Shown here one piece after another: positions 16,865-23,662 of a stretch of 31,035 nt of DNA. This DNA is from Lactovum sp047974165 (GTDB taxonomy: Bacteria; Bacillota; Bacilli; Lactobacillales; Streptococcaceae): NCBI GenBank assembly GCA_047974165.1, contig JBKECB010000049.1, forward strand, positions 1 to 31,035, given 5' to 3'. Numbering within the stretch: the stretch's first letter is position 1; each line of letters starts with the position of its first letter. The notes below the pieces were generated by a model. That model was not told where the DNA came from and did not search any database. It saw nothing but the letters and a program-made list of their open reading frames with translations. Both the position numbers and the translations under genes were made by a program.

Positions 16865-17462
16865 CGCCTATCTGAGAATTAATTATTTTTATATAAGGAA
16901 TACGTGGAAGTTCTTGTTTAGGAATCAAAAATCCATGCTCTTGAATAAAACTTAGAGCTATTGATTTTAGTCCTTGATTTTTTTCATAAAAGTCGATTAG
17001 TATTGAAGAAGAAAGGTAATAAGTTTCAGCCCGTTGACTGAAGTGAAGAAGTACAAAGGCGATACCATCTTGTTCAATAACACTTTTCATATGACTAATC
17101 TGGTGAGAATGGAAATTTTTCAAAGGAAAAGATTTTTTCTGAGAAGTTTCTTTTGCTTCAAAATCAATATACCTTCCTTTATATACACCAGAATAATCAG
17201 TTGTTGAGGCTTGTCGAAAGTAAGCTTCAGTGATTTTAGCTCGACTTCGTTTAGGATAATCAACGCGAACAATTTGAATGGGAGTTGGTTTTTTATGTAT
17301 AAGGGCAATCTTATGTGCAAGATAGTATTCATTACTTGCGTTAATATCTGCCTCAAAACTCATTCCACGTTTTCCGAATTTAATCAGTTTTTTTTGATTT
17401 GTGTTGCTGATTTTTTGCTTTAAATTTAGTTTTGTTTTACTTCCTTTGGGATAGTGAATCAT
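16848..17462 (-). CDS. recU: Holliday junction resolvase RecU
   Basis: This 204-residue protein resolves Holliday junctions in recombination and chromosome segregation. Conserved blocks are NYPxG-like HYPKGS at the start, KRGMSFEADINASNEYY, HKKPTPIQIVRVDYP, EAYFRQASTTDYSGVYKG and IDFEAKET. The nuclease residues D89, D100, E102 and K104 are present, as is FPLKNFHSHQISHM. A GAGGG ribosome site lies before the ATG. It is first in an operon with pbp1A, which links DNA segregation with septal wall synthesis in many Firmicutes. Confidence 0.96.
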   Translation of the reverse strand: MIHYPKGSKTKLNLKQKISNTNQKKLIKFGKRGMSFEADINASNEYYLAHKIALIHKKPTPIQIVRVDYPKRSRAKITEAYFRQASTTDYSGVYKGRYIDFEAKETSQKKSFPLKNFHSHQISHMKSVIEQDGIAFVLLHFSQRAETYYLSSSILIDFYEKNQGLKSIALSFIQEHGFLIPKQELPRIPYIKIINSQIGGDSNR

Positions 17463-17485
17463 TTAAAATACCCTCATATTCTCTA

Positions 17486-17494
17486 ATTATATCA
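17486..17494 (-). promoter_or_regulatory. extended -10 of the recU-pbp1A operon
   Basis: The minus strand reads TG-A-TATAAT (hexamer is the complement of 17486-17491). A weak CTTTAT lies at 17 bp as -35. The leader to the recU ATG is about 17 nt and contains the GAGGG ribosome site. Confidence 0.6.
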
Positions 17495-17608
17495 TAAAGA
17501 GAATAGAAATAAAGAAAATAACTATTTAATAAAATTGAGAAATTTATAGTAATACTTTATATTTTTAGCTATTATTAATCAGGAGGCCTAATTATATAAT
17601 TTGTATCC

Positions 17609-17637
17609 TTGCATAATTGTTGTTTTTTTGTTAAAAT
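17609..17637 (+). promoter_or_regulatory. promoter of the large coiled-coil gene
   Basis: TTGCAT (17609-17614), a 17-bp spacer and TG-T-TAAAAT (hexamer 17632-17637) form a strong promoter. The predicted start near 17644 excludes the upstream TTG at 17601 and supports the ATG at 17667. Confidence 0.75.
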
Positions 17638-17666
17638 GGTACGAATTTATAGTATCGGAGAACTAT

Positions 17667-20600
17667 ATGGTTGATAAAAATAAAAAAACATTTTTAGCTG
17701 GCATTTTTAATGGAAATGATAATAAGGATGCTTTTGAAGAGAAAGAAAATCTAACTTCTCAGGAATTAGATATGGATTTTGAGCACTCATTTGATTCAGA
17801 AAATTATGATGAATTGGAAGGAATTGAACAAGAGTATCAATTTAGTACAGAAATAGAAGAGACAGGTATAGCTAGTGAAGAACTGACTGAAATGTCAGAT
17901 TTTTCAACTGACTTCAGACCCGTATCAACAATAAGTCATATTGATTATAGTCGTGAGTTATCAGAATATAAGAGTCATCAAAGAGAATATCAAGCGAGTA
18001 AAGTAAACTATGATAAGATTTTGAATGAGTATGAAAACTTAAAGGCTGATCTTGAATTAAAACTGTCTGACTTTAATCCTCTCCAAGTAGAGGTAACTGA
18101 TCGAAGAGAACAATATGGACAAGCACTTCTTAATTATAAAGAGTCAAAGCTTAGTTATGAAGAGGATGTTAAAGGTTATCAGTTTACAGTTGAAGAAAAG
18201 AAAAAAGTAAGTCAAAAGATTGTAGAGACAGATGAAGAACTGGAAATTTTAAATTCCAAATTAGAAGAAATAAAAGATGTTGCTCTTCAAACTGCTCAAC
18301 TTTATGAAGAAAAGTCTAATGAAAATTCAGAAGATGATGCAGAATTAAAGGTAAGAAAAGATAAACTTTCAATGATAATTGATGATCTTGAAATTCTTTC
18401 AAATAAATTTGAGGAATTAAAGATTCATTATGATGAAGCAAAACCAAGATATGATGAAATAAAAGATCGATATGATTTTATGAGTCAAATCAAAGATAGT
18501 TACCAAACATTAAGTGCTCAGTTTGAGAAAATGCATTTACAAGAACGAGCTGCTAAGCAAAATTATGATGACATTAATAATTTATTAGAAGAAAACGAAT
18601 CAGCTTATGAAGTGGCAAAACAAGTTGATGAGTTTACAATTATTCCTCTTGGAGATATTGATGAAAATTATAAAAATGAAAGAGAAGATTTTCAAAAAAT
18701 TGAAAGTTCTTATCAAGATTTAAAGGATCGTTTTGATACAGAATCTACTAACTTTGCGAGAATTGCTAAAAACTATGCAGATTTGACTAACTCAGATAAT
18801 GCCAATCGTGTGGCACTGCACTATGTAACAGAAGAATATACTGATGCAAAATCAGTTTTAGAAAAAATTTCAAATGAGTTTAAGCCAATTGAAAGAGAAT
18901 ATTTAAAGAAAAAATCAGCTTTTAGTATTATTGATGACAATTATGCAAAAATGAGTGAGGTTGTTAGAGCTGCACAACAAAATCTAACAGAGTCAAAAAG
19001 ACGTTATATGGAATCACAACGTACCTACTCTAAAGTTGAGGAAGTTTATGAATATGTAAGAATTCAAAATACAATCTTAAAGCAAGACTTGGCGGCAAAA
19101 GAAGCACAATATTCTGAAGTGGCTGATAACTATGAAGAAGTTGTGGTTGAGTTTGAAAAAGAAAAAGAGAGTTATATCCCTCTAAATGAAACTTATCAAG
19201 ACACTGTTAGAAATATTGAAGACCAAAAAGAGAAATTAGCCATTGCCAATCAAAGTTATGAAGAAGCACAGAAAAAGTTTGAGCTTTCTTCTGGTCAACT
19301 TGATGACATGCGTGATTTATTAGCAGAGGTTAGGGAAAAACTTGAAAATCTACAAAAAGATGTCAATGAAACACAAGAAGTTAAAGATAAACTTGAGAAA
19401 AAGAAATCAGAAATTGAGAGTGTTGCTTTATCAACGTTAGGGTCAGGCCAAAGCAAACAAGAGGTTATTAACTCAAAATATCAAGATTTATTTGGAAAGC
19501 ATGATGCCTTTACAGCTATTCACATGGAATACGCACGTAATTTTCAAGAAATTGATAAGGATTATCAGCGTGTCTCTAGTCTTTCAAGATTAGCAAATGA
19601 TGAGTTTGATATTATTTCATTGACTTATCAAAATTTTGTTGAACATGGACACAGAGTATCTAGGCTTTATGAAGAGGTTATGACTTCTTACGAATCAGAT
19701 AAAGATTATTATGATTTAGTTTATGCTGAGTATCAAAAGGTTCAAGTTGCTTTAAATCAAGCAAAAGTAGATAAGGATAGTTTTGATTTGGCAACAAGTC
19801 ATATGAGAGCACTTTTACTTCAAAATAATAGTCTGACTTTCCCAATTTATGAATCTACCGGTTACAACTATGTGGATGCTTTCAATCTCCCAACTTTGAT
19901 GCGTACAGCAAGAAATAGTTTATCATTAAAAGAAAAGCCGCAGTTAAATGAATGGATGGATACTTATCACTCTGTACGTTCTGAGCTTAGCCTTGCTATT
20001 AATAGATTTGCGTCATCTTTGAATAACTATCAAGATGTTTATACGCATTATCGTCGAGTTGGTGGTGAAAGACTGGAATCTTTAGATTCTAATGACCTAG
20101 CTTATTCAGGTATTGATTTGGCAAGTTACCTAAATAATTTGGATGCTCAAATCGAACAATGGCAAAGAGAGTACTTTAAACGTGAGGGAGCATTTACTGT
20201 CTTATTAAATGCTTATATTTCTTATCTTGATCGTGAAAAGCAACTTTTATCTTTAGTTTCTGGAAACTCAGATATTCAAACAGGTGTTCAAGAAGTTATT
20301 AATCTGACAAATTCAATCCCAGAATATAATGATATGTATGGTTCAGGTTATGGAGATATTTCGCGTCTTTCTCGTTATCTTAATCTTCCAGCTGATGAAC
20401 TAACAAAGCCAAAGACAGCTCAAGAGTTACTTTCTATTTTGTATAGTAATTATTATCAAAAGGCTTTATCAATGGCAAAGAAAAATGTGTCAAGTTTTAG
20501 TTCAGCTTTAAATCGCTTAAAAGGTGATTATGAAGATAGTTTGAAAAATTTAAATAAGGAAATGGCTCACTTCCAGGTAACAACAGAAATTCCAACTGAA

Positions 20601-21020
20601 GCTATTCAAGTAAAAGGAATTATAAATGATAGCTTTAACTTTGAAAGTTACTTGAAAGCATGCTTGGATAGAAACTACGAATTACTAAAAGGCTCTGTTA
20701 CTGATGTATCTTCATTAGTTAATGTTATTCGTCGTGCAGGTGAGTTAAATAAAGTAGCAAATCGTAGTATTGATACTTCAGCAGATAATACTCTTCTTTT
20801 CCCTGATAAGTCAATCAAGATGTCAGACCGTTTGTTGCAAAATGAAGTTCTAATTTATGAGCCTAAAAATATGCCAATTCCGATTGAACCAGATCAACCG
20901 ACATCAGCAATTTTAGAGCCGGTGCAACCTTCAGAATTAATGCCACAATCAGAGTATATTTATTTGTTAGAAGAGCCAGAGCTGATTTCAACAAATATTA
21001 ATGATCTTGTAGAACAATAA
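17667..21020 (+). CDS. large cytoplasmic coiled-coil protein with aromatic heptads, family not recognised
   Basis: I do not recognise this 1117-residue protein. It has no signal peptide, membrane segment, LPxTG or nucleotide-binding motif, so it is probably cytoplasmic. Residues 1-95 are acidic. Residues about 95-690 are a long coiled coil in which Tyr or Phe recurs every seven residues, for example Y101, Y108, Y115, Y122, then Y335, F342, Y349, F356, F363, Y370, and Y668, Y675, Y682, Y689. Residues about 700-1060 are helical with Gly- and Pro-containing turns and look more globular. The last 50 residues are Pro/Glu-rich. The ATG at 17667 has GGAG 6 bp upstream. It has its own strong promoter and terminator, is divergent from recU-pbp1A and precedes the LiaX-like gene. 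A structural or scaffold role at the envelope or in division is only a guess. Confidence 0.8.
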   Translation: MVDKNKKTFLAGIFNGNDNKDAFEEKENLTSQELDMDFEHSFDSENYDELEGIEQEYQFSTEIEETGIASEELTEMSDFSTDFRPVSTISHIDYSRELSEYKSHQREYQASKVNYDKILNEYENLKADLELKLSDFNPLQVEVTDRREQYGQALLNYKESKLSYEEDVKGYQFTVEEKKKVSQKIVETDEELEILNSKLEEIKDVALQTAQLYEEKSNENSEDDAELKVRKDKLSMIIDDLEILSNKFEELKIHYDEAKPRYDEIKDRYDFMSQIKDSYQTLSAQFEKMHLQERAAKQNYDDINNLLEENESAYEVAKQVDEFTIIPLGDIDENYKNEREDFQKIESSYQDLKDRFDTESTNFARIAKNYADLTNSDNANRVALHYVTEEYTDAKSVLEKISNEFKPIEREYLKKKSAFSIIDDNYAKMSEVVRAAQQNLTESKRRYMESQRTYSKVEEVYEYVRIQNTILKQDLAAKEAQYSEVADNYEEVVVEFEKEKESYIPLNETYQDTVRNIEDQKEKLAIANQSYEEAQKKFELSSGQLDDMRDLLAEVREKLENLQKDVNETQEVKDKLEKKKSEIESVALSTLGSGQSKQEVINSKYQDLFGKHDAFTAIHMEYARNFQEIDKDYQRVSSLSRLANDEFDIISLTYQNFVEHGHRVSRLYEEVMTSYESDKDYYDLVYAEYQKVQVALNQAKVDKDSFDLATSHMRALLLQNNSLTFPIYESTGYNYVDAFNLPTLMRTARNSLSLKEKPQLNEWMDTYHSVRSELSLAINRFASSLNNYQDVYTHYRRVGGERLESLDSNDLAYSGIDLASYLNNLDAQIEQWQREYFKREGAFTVLLNAYISYLDREKQLLSLVSGNSDIQTGVQEVINLTNSIPEYNDMYGSGYGDISRLSRYLNLPADELTKPKTAQELLSILYSNYYQKALSMAKKNVSSFSSALNRLKGDYEDSLKNLNKEMAHFQVTTEIPTEAIQVKGIINDSFNFESYLKACLDRNYELLKGSVTDVSSLVNVIRRAGELNKVANRSIDTSADNTLLFPDKSIKMSDRLLQNEVLIYEPKNMPIPIEPDQPTSAILEPVQPSELMPQSEYIYLLEEPELISTNINDLVEQ

Positions 21021-21045
21021 AATCAGTCTATAGACTGATTTTTTT
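21019..21045 (+). terminator. terminator of the coiled-coil gene, perfect 24-bp palindrome
   Basis: Bases 21019-21042 are a perfect palindrome (core TCAGTCTATAGACTGA) followed by more T, and the stop codon lies at its edge. As RNA it makes a hairpin with a TATA loop and a U tract. As DNA it lies just upstream of the LiaX-like promoter and may also be an operator. Confidence 0.8.
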
Positions 21046-21056
21046 ATACTAAAATT

Positions 21057-21065
21057 TGATAAAAT
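21057..21065 (+). promoter_or_regulatory. extended -10 of the LiaX-like/PspC operon
   Basis: TG-A-TAAAAT (hexamer 21060-21065) has no good -35; the bases at 17-bp distance are GATTTT. The start would be near 21072. A weak -35 with a palindrome right next to it is the usual arrangement of an activator-dependent promoter. Confidence 0.55.
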
Positions 21066-21093
21066 AGGAGTGTAAATAATTAAGGAGAATAAA

Positions 21094-22128
21094 ATGACAG
21101 AGAAAAAAGAACGAATTTTAGATTTAATGCGTAAAGGGATTATTACAAATGAAGAAGCTATTGAATTACTAGAAAAAACAGAGTTGAATCTTACAAATGC
21201 TTTAGAAGAAAGTAGAGAAACTACAAAAAATAAAAAAGAAAATCCAAAAGAAGATGGATTTGATCATCATAAGGTTGATGTTGTGGAGTCATTAAAAACT
21301 ATTGGTGGAACAGTAAAAGGTGGCTTGACAGATGTTTTCAAAGATATTTCTAAAACAGTTGATAAGAATATTGATTTTTCAAAGGGAATGCCAAAGGTAA
21401 GAACTGCAAAGAAAGTTGTTGAACAAGAATTTTCTGAAGACTTTGAAAGTGTTAGTTTAAGCTTAAAAACAGGAAAAGTAGAAATTTGCCAATCTGAAAG
21501 CTCTAAAATAGAAATAGAATATAAAATTTATGGTTCTGTTTCAGACTTAGATAAATATTTAGAAGAAAATACTGAAATTACAATTACAGAAGGAAAGTTA
21601 GATATTACGGTACACGGTAGACTTTCAGTAAATATACTACTTAAGCTTAGTCCGAAAGATTATAAAGCTATCAACTTAGAAGCTTTGAATGCTGCAGTGA
21701 TTATTGAAGGATTGTCTATCCAAGAGTTGACATTATCTAGTAAAAATGGAAATTTTGAGCTTACAGATATTAAAACAAAGACTTTGAATCTTGACTTGAT
21801 TAATGGTGATATTAAGTTTAATGGAAGCTTTATTGATGGGAAAGCAAGCTTAACAAATGGTAGTTTACGAGTAACACAGTTAGATTCGCAGGCAAAAAAC
21901 TTAAAAGTAAAAAATATTAATGGAGATATTAAATTATCTGTTCCAGAAAATCTAGCTTTAACAGGACATATGAAAACAGTATTTGGTTCTTATAAGACAC
22001 GTTTACGTTTAGATCAACCATTTGAGTCAAGTAAAAGTGGAGCAGTCATTGTGCGGTCAGGTGAAGAGAGTTTGACTTTTGATCTTGATATCAAATCAGG
22101 AACAATCTGGCTTAAAGATGGAGAATAA
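21094..22128 (+). CDS. LiaX-like protein: N-terminal SHOCT-like helix and DUF4097 beta-repeat domain
   Basis: This 344-residue protein begins with a short helical segment (ERILDLMRKGIITNEEAIELLEKT) of the kind found at the start of YvlB/LiaX proteins. A charged linker follows, and from about residue 110 a DUF4097 domain made of short beta repeats (for example KNGNFELTDIKTKTLNLDLINGDIKF, then KVKNINGDIKL). It has no signal peptide or membrane helix. In enterococci LiaX is the effector of the LiaFSR membrane-stress response to daptomycin and cationic peptides; a similar role here is inferred from architecture and the PspC neighbour. It has an AAGGAG ribosome site. The stop is 2 bp before the next gene. 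No two-component system is in the window. Confidence 0.82.
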   Translation: MTEKKERILDLMRKGIITNEEAIELLEKTELNLTNALEESRETTKNKKENPKEDGFDHHKVDVVESLKTIGGTVKGGLTDVFKDISKTVDKNIDFSKGMPKVRTAKKVVEQEFSEDFESVSLSLKTGKVEICQSESSKIEIEYKIYGSVSDLDKYLEENTEITITEGKLDITVHGRLSVNILLKLSPKDYKAINLEALNAAVIIEGLSIQELTLSSKNGNFELTDIKTKTLNLDLINGDIKFNGSFIDGKASLTNGSLRVTQLDSQAKNLKVKNINGDIKLSVPENLALTGHMKTVFGSYKTRLRLDQPFESSKSGAVIVRSGEESLTFDLDIKSGTIWLKDGE

Positions 22129-22130
22129 AT

Positions 22131-22415
22131 ATGAAAAAAAGACTAACAAAATCTCAAAATAAGTGTTTATCAGGTGTTATATCAGGTATTTGTGAATATT
22201 TCAATCTAGATGAAAATTGGGTAATAATTATTCGTATAACTTATGTGATCCTGGCAACAAGTACTATGGGGAGTTTAATTTTTATTTATATAATTCTTCA
22301 CTTTATTTTACCAGAAGCTAACAGTAACATAAGCTCTTCTCAACCTAAAACTAATAAAAAAATAAAAGAAGCTGAAAAAGTAGAAGAATCAGAAGATGAC
22401 TGGTCAGATTTTTAA
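22131..22415 (+). CDS. PspC domain membrane protein
   Basis: This 94-residue protein starts with the PspC signature (KRLTKSQNKCLSGVISGICEYFNLDENWVIIIR), followed by a hydrophobic stretch of about 30 residues (YVILATSTMGSLIFIYIILHFILP) that makes one or two membrane helices, then an acidic cytoplasmic tail. PspC-domain proteins sense or protect the cytoplasmic membrane under envelope stress and are partners of LiaX-type proteins. The GGAG ribosome site is inside the end of the preceding gene, so both are one operon. A terminator hairpin begins within the stop codon. Confidence 0.9.
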   Translation: MKKRLTKSQNKCLSGVISGICEYFNLDENWVIIIRITYVILATSTMGSLIFIYIILHFILPEANSNISSSQPKTNKKIKEAEKVEESEDDWSDF

Positions 22416-22440
22416 AAAATGAACGTGATGTTCATTTTTT
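22414..22440 (+). terminator. terminator of the LiaX-like/PspC operon
   Basis: An 11-bp perfect stem (AAAAAATGAAC with GTTCATTTTTT) has a 5-nt loop. It starts inside the pspC-like stop codon. Confidence 0.9.
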
Positions 22441-22452
22441 TAGTATTTAAGT

Positions 22453-22481
22453 AAAATAAAAAAGTAGCTTTAACTACTTTT
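22453..22481 (-). terminator. terminator of the 40-residue membrane protein gene
   Basis: On the minus strand, AAAAGTAG and CTACTTTT form an 8-bp stem with a 6-nt loop, followed by a T-rich stretch. The stem overlaps the gene's stop codon. Confidence 0.7.
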
Positions 22482-22602
22482 AACGGAATAAAGGCATAAC
22501 CATGCCAATAAGAGTGAACGTAATCATTACGATAAACATTATCATCGTAAAGAACTTTACGAATTGCATAAAAGGACTTGATTTTTGTTTATATTTAGCC
22601 AT
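22480..22602 (-). CDS. small 40-residue single-pass membrane protein
   Basis: The protein starts MAKYKQKSSPFMQFVKFF and continues into a membrane helix (TMIMFIVMITFTLIGMVMP), ending in LFR. A basic N-terminus and one helix resemble the small DUF4044-type proteins of lactic acid bacteria, but that match is from memory and weak. The gene is supported by a near-consensus promoter, a terminator at its stop codon and normal codons. No Shine-Dalgarno sequence is present; the -10 ends 6 nt before the ATG, so the mRNA is predicted to be leaderless. It lies between the convergent PspC operon and the universal stress gene on the same strand. The function is unknown. Confidence 0.75.
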   Translation of the reverse strand: MAKYKQKSSPFMQFVKFFTMIMFIVMITFTLIGMVMPLFR

Positions 22603-22608
22603 GCTATT

Positions 22609-22636
22609 ATTATACACTAATCTAAAAGAATTTCAA
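22609..22636 (-). promoter_or_regulatory. promoter of the 40-residue protein gene
   Basis: On the minus strand, TTGAAA (complement of 22631-22636), a 16-bp spacer and a perfect TATAAT (complement of 22609-22614) stand 6 nt before the start codon. This is the best-supported of the five leaderless promoters because both boxes are close to consensus. Confidence 0.72.
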
Positions 22637-22641
22637 GAAAA

Positions 22642-23079
22642 TTAGGGGCGTACAATTAGAGTATCACAAGGAGCATGGTTGATGATATAATTTGCAACCG
22701 ATCCGATAAAGAAGCGTTCAACATCTGAAAGATTTGTACTTCCTAAAAGGATAAGGTCAGCTTTCTCTTCATTTGGAAGTGTTTGTCCAAGCATAGTTTT
22801 AGGAGAACCAAACTCAACGCGAACTTTAACCTTTTCTAAGCCTCTTTCCTTAGCTTTATCGAGATAAATTTGCATAAGCTTTTCAGCACTTTTTTCAGTA
22901 TCTTGTGCAAGTGTTGAACTTCCATACGAAGTTATAGATTGATAGATACGTAAATCAATAATATTTGCTAAGACGAGTTCAGCATCATTTCTCAAAGAAA
23001 TGTCAACAGCTTTTTCAAAAGCTTTTTCTGCTTCTTCAGAGCCATCAATTCCGATAATAATTTTTTGGTATTTTTTCAT
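22642..23079 (-). CDS. universal stress protein (UspA family)
   Basis: This 145-residue protein has the UspA fold: IIIGIDGSEEAEKAFEKAV at the start, ELVLANII, then LLGSTNLSDVERFFIGSVANYIINHAPCDTLIVRP at the end. The ATP-binding motif is usually G-x2-G-x9-G-S/T; here the second Gly is Asn (GSTN), while the final GS is kept, so nucleotide binding is likely but not certain. It is a cytoplasmic stress protein of unknown exact role. A GGAGGA ribosome site precedes the ATG. No terminator lies between it and the small membrane gene downstream, so readthrough is possible. Confidence 0.93.
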   Translation of the reverse strand: MKKYQKIIIGIDGSEEAEKAFEKAVDISLRNDAELVLANIIDLRIYQSITSYGSSTLAQDTEKSAEKLMQIYLDKAKERGLEKVKVRVEFGSPKTMLGQTLPNEEKADLILLGSTNLSDVERFFIGSVANYIINHAPCDTLIVRP

Positions 23080-23108
23080 TTTAGAAATCCTCCATTTATT
23101 TTAGTTAT

Positions 23109-23117
23109 ATTTTAACA
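23109..23117 (-). promoter_or_regulatory. extended -10 of the universal stress gene
   Basis: The minus strand reads TG-T-TAAAAT (hexamer is the complement of 23109-23114). The -35 is weak. The leader of about 24 nt contains the GGAGGA ribosome site. Confidence 0.5.
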
Positions 23118-23172
23118 TTTTTTTTAAGAAAATGAAGAAAAATCCTTAGATATATCATTCTTTCTGGCTTTT

Positions 23173-23181
23173 TGTTATACT
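23173..23181 (+). promoter_or_regulatory. extended -10 of the VOC/ABC-F operon
   Basis: TG-T-TATACT (hexamer 23176-23181) lies 24 bp before the VOC gene's ATG. The -35 is poor. An AAGGAG ribosome site follows. Confidence 0.5.
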
Positions 23182-23205
23182 ATTATAAATAGCAAGGAGT
23201 AAATA

Positions 23206-23661
23206 ATGAAAAATTTATTAAATATGGTAGTGTCTGATGCAATTGCAGCATCGCAACTTTATGTGTCAGTATTTGATGCAACTTTAGGAGAGGTTTTTGA
23301 ATTTCCTGATCGTCCAAAATCTAATGAAGTAAATGTGAGTATTGGTCAATTTCATCTACGTTTAGTTGATGAAAATATTGAATTTGATTGTTTATCTCCG
23401 AAGAAAGATGAAGTGGATTCTATCTGGTTAAGTTTACAAGTAGATGATGCTAAGTGTGTACTAAAAAAAGCTAAGACTCATGGAATGGAAATTGTGACGG
23501 AGATGCAAGAGCATTTAGGACAAAAGTTTTTTGAGGTAAAAGATCCTTTTGCTTATACTTGGGTGATTAGTCAAACCATAAGAGAAGTAAGTTATGAAGA
23601 GAAAATGGCCTTTTATAATGACTATCATAGTGGGCTAGATCTGAAAAAAGAAAAGGAATAA
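23206..23661 (+). CDS. VOC superfamily (glyoxalase/PhnB-like) protein
   Basis: This 151-residue protein has the two beta-alpha-beta-beta-beta units of the vicinal oxygen chelate fold: LLNMVVSDAIAASQLYVSVF at the start, IGQFHLRLVDENIEF in the middle, VDDAKCVLKKAKTHGMEI, and FEVKDPFAYTWVIS at the end. Such proteins often bind a metal and act in glyoxal detoxification or drug binding, but the catalytic ligands are not obvious here, so no activity is assigned. A good AAGGAG ribosome site precedes the start. The gene ends one base before the ABC-F gene and forms an operon with it. Confidence 0.82.
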   Translation: MKNLLNMVVSDAIAASQLYVSVFDATLGEVFEFPDRPKSNEVNVSIGQFHLRLVDENIEFDCLSPKKDEVDSIWLSLQVDDAKCVLKKAKTHGMEIVTEMQEHLGQKFFEVKDPFAYTWVISQTIREVSYEEKMAFYNDYHSGLDLKKEKE

Positions 23662-23662
23662 A

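Noticed and set aside
16707..17423. Plus-strand open frames opposite recU and the start of pbp1A.
   Set aside because: They are antisense shadows of clearly conserved genes and have no ribosome site or known motif.
17581..17666. An earlier TTG start (17601) for the coiled-coil protein, preceded by AGGAGG at 17581 and adding a hydrophobic N-terminus.
   Set aside because: The ribosome site is 14 bp away, and the strong promoter 17609-17637 lies inside this stretch; the ATG at 17667 has a well-placed GGAG.
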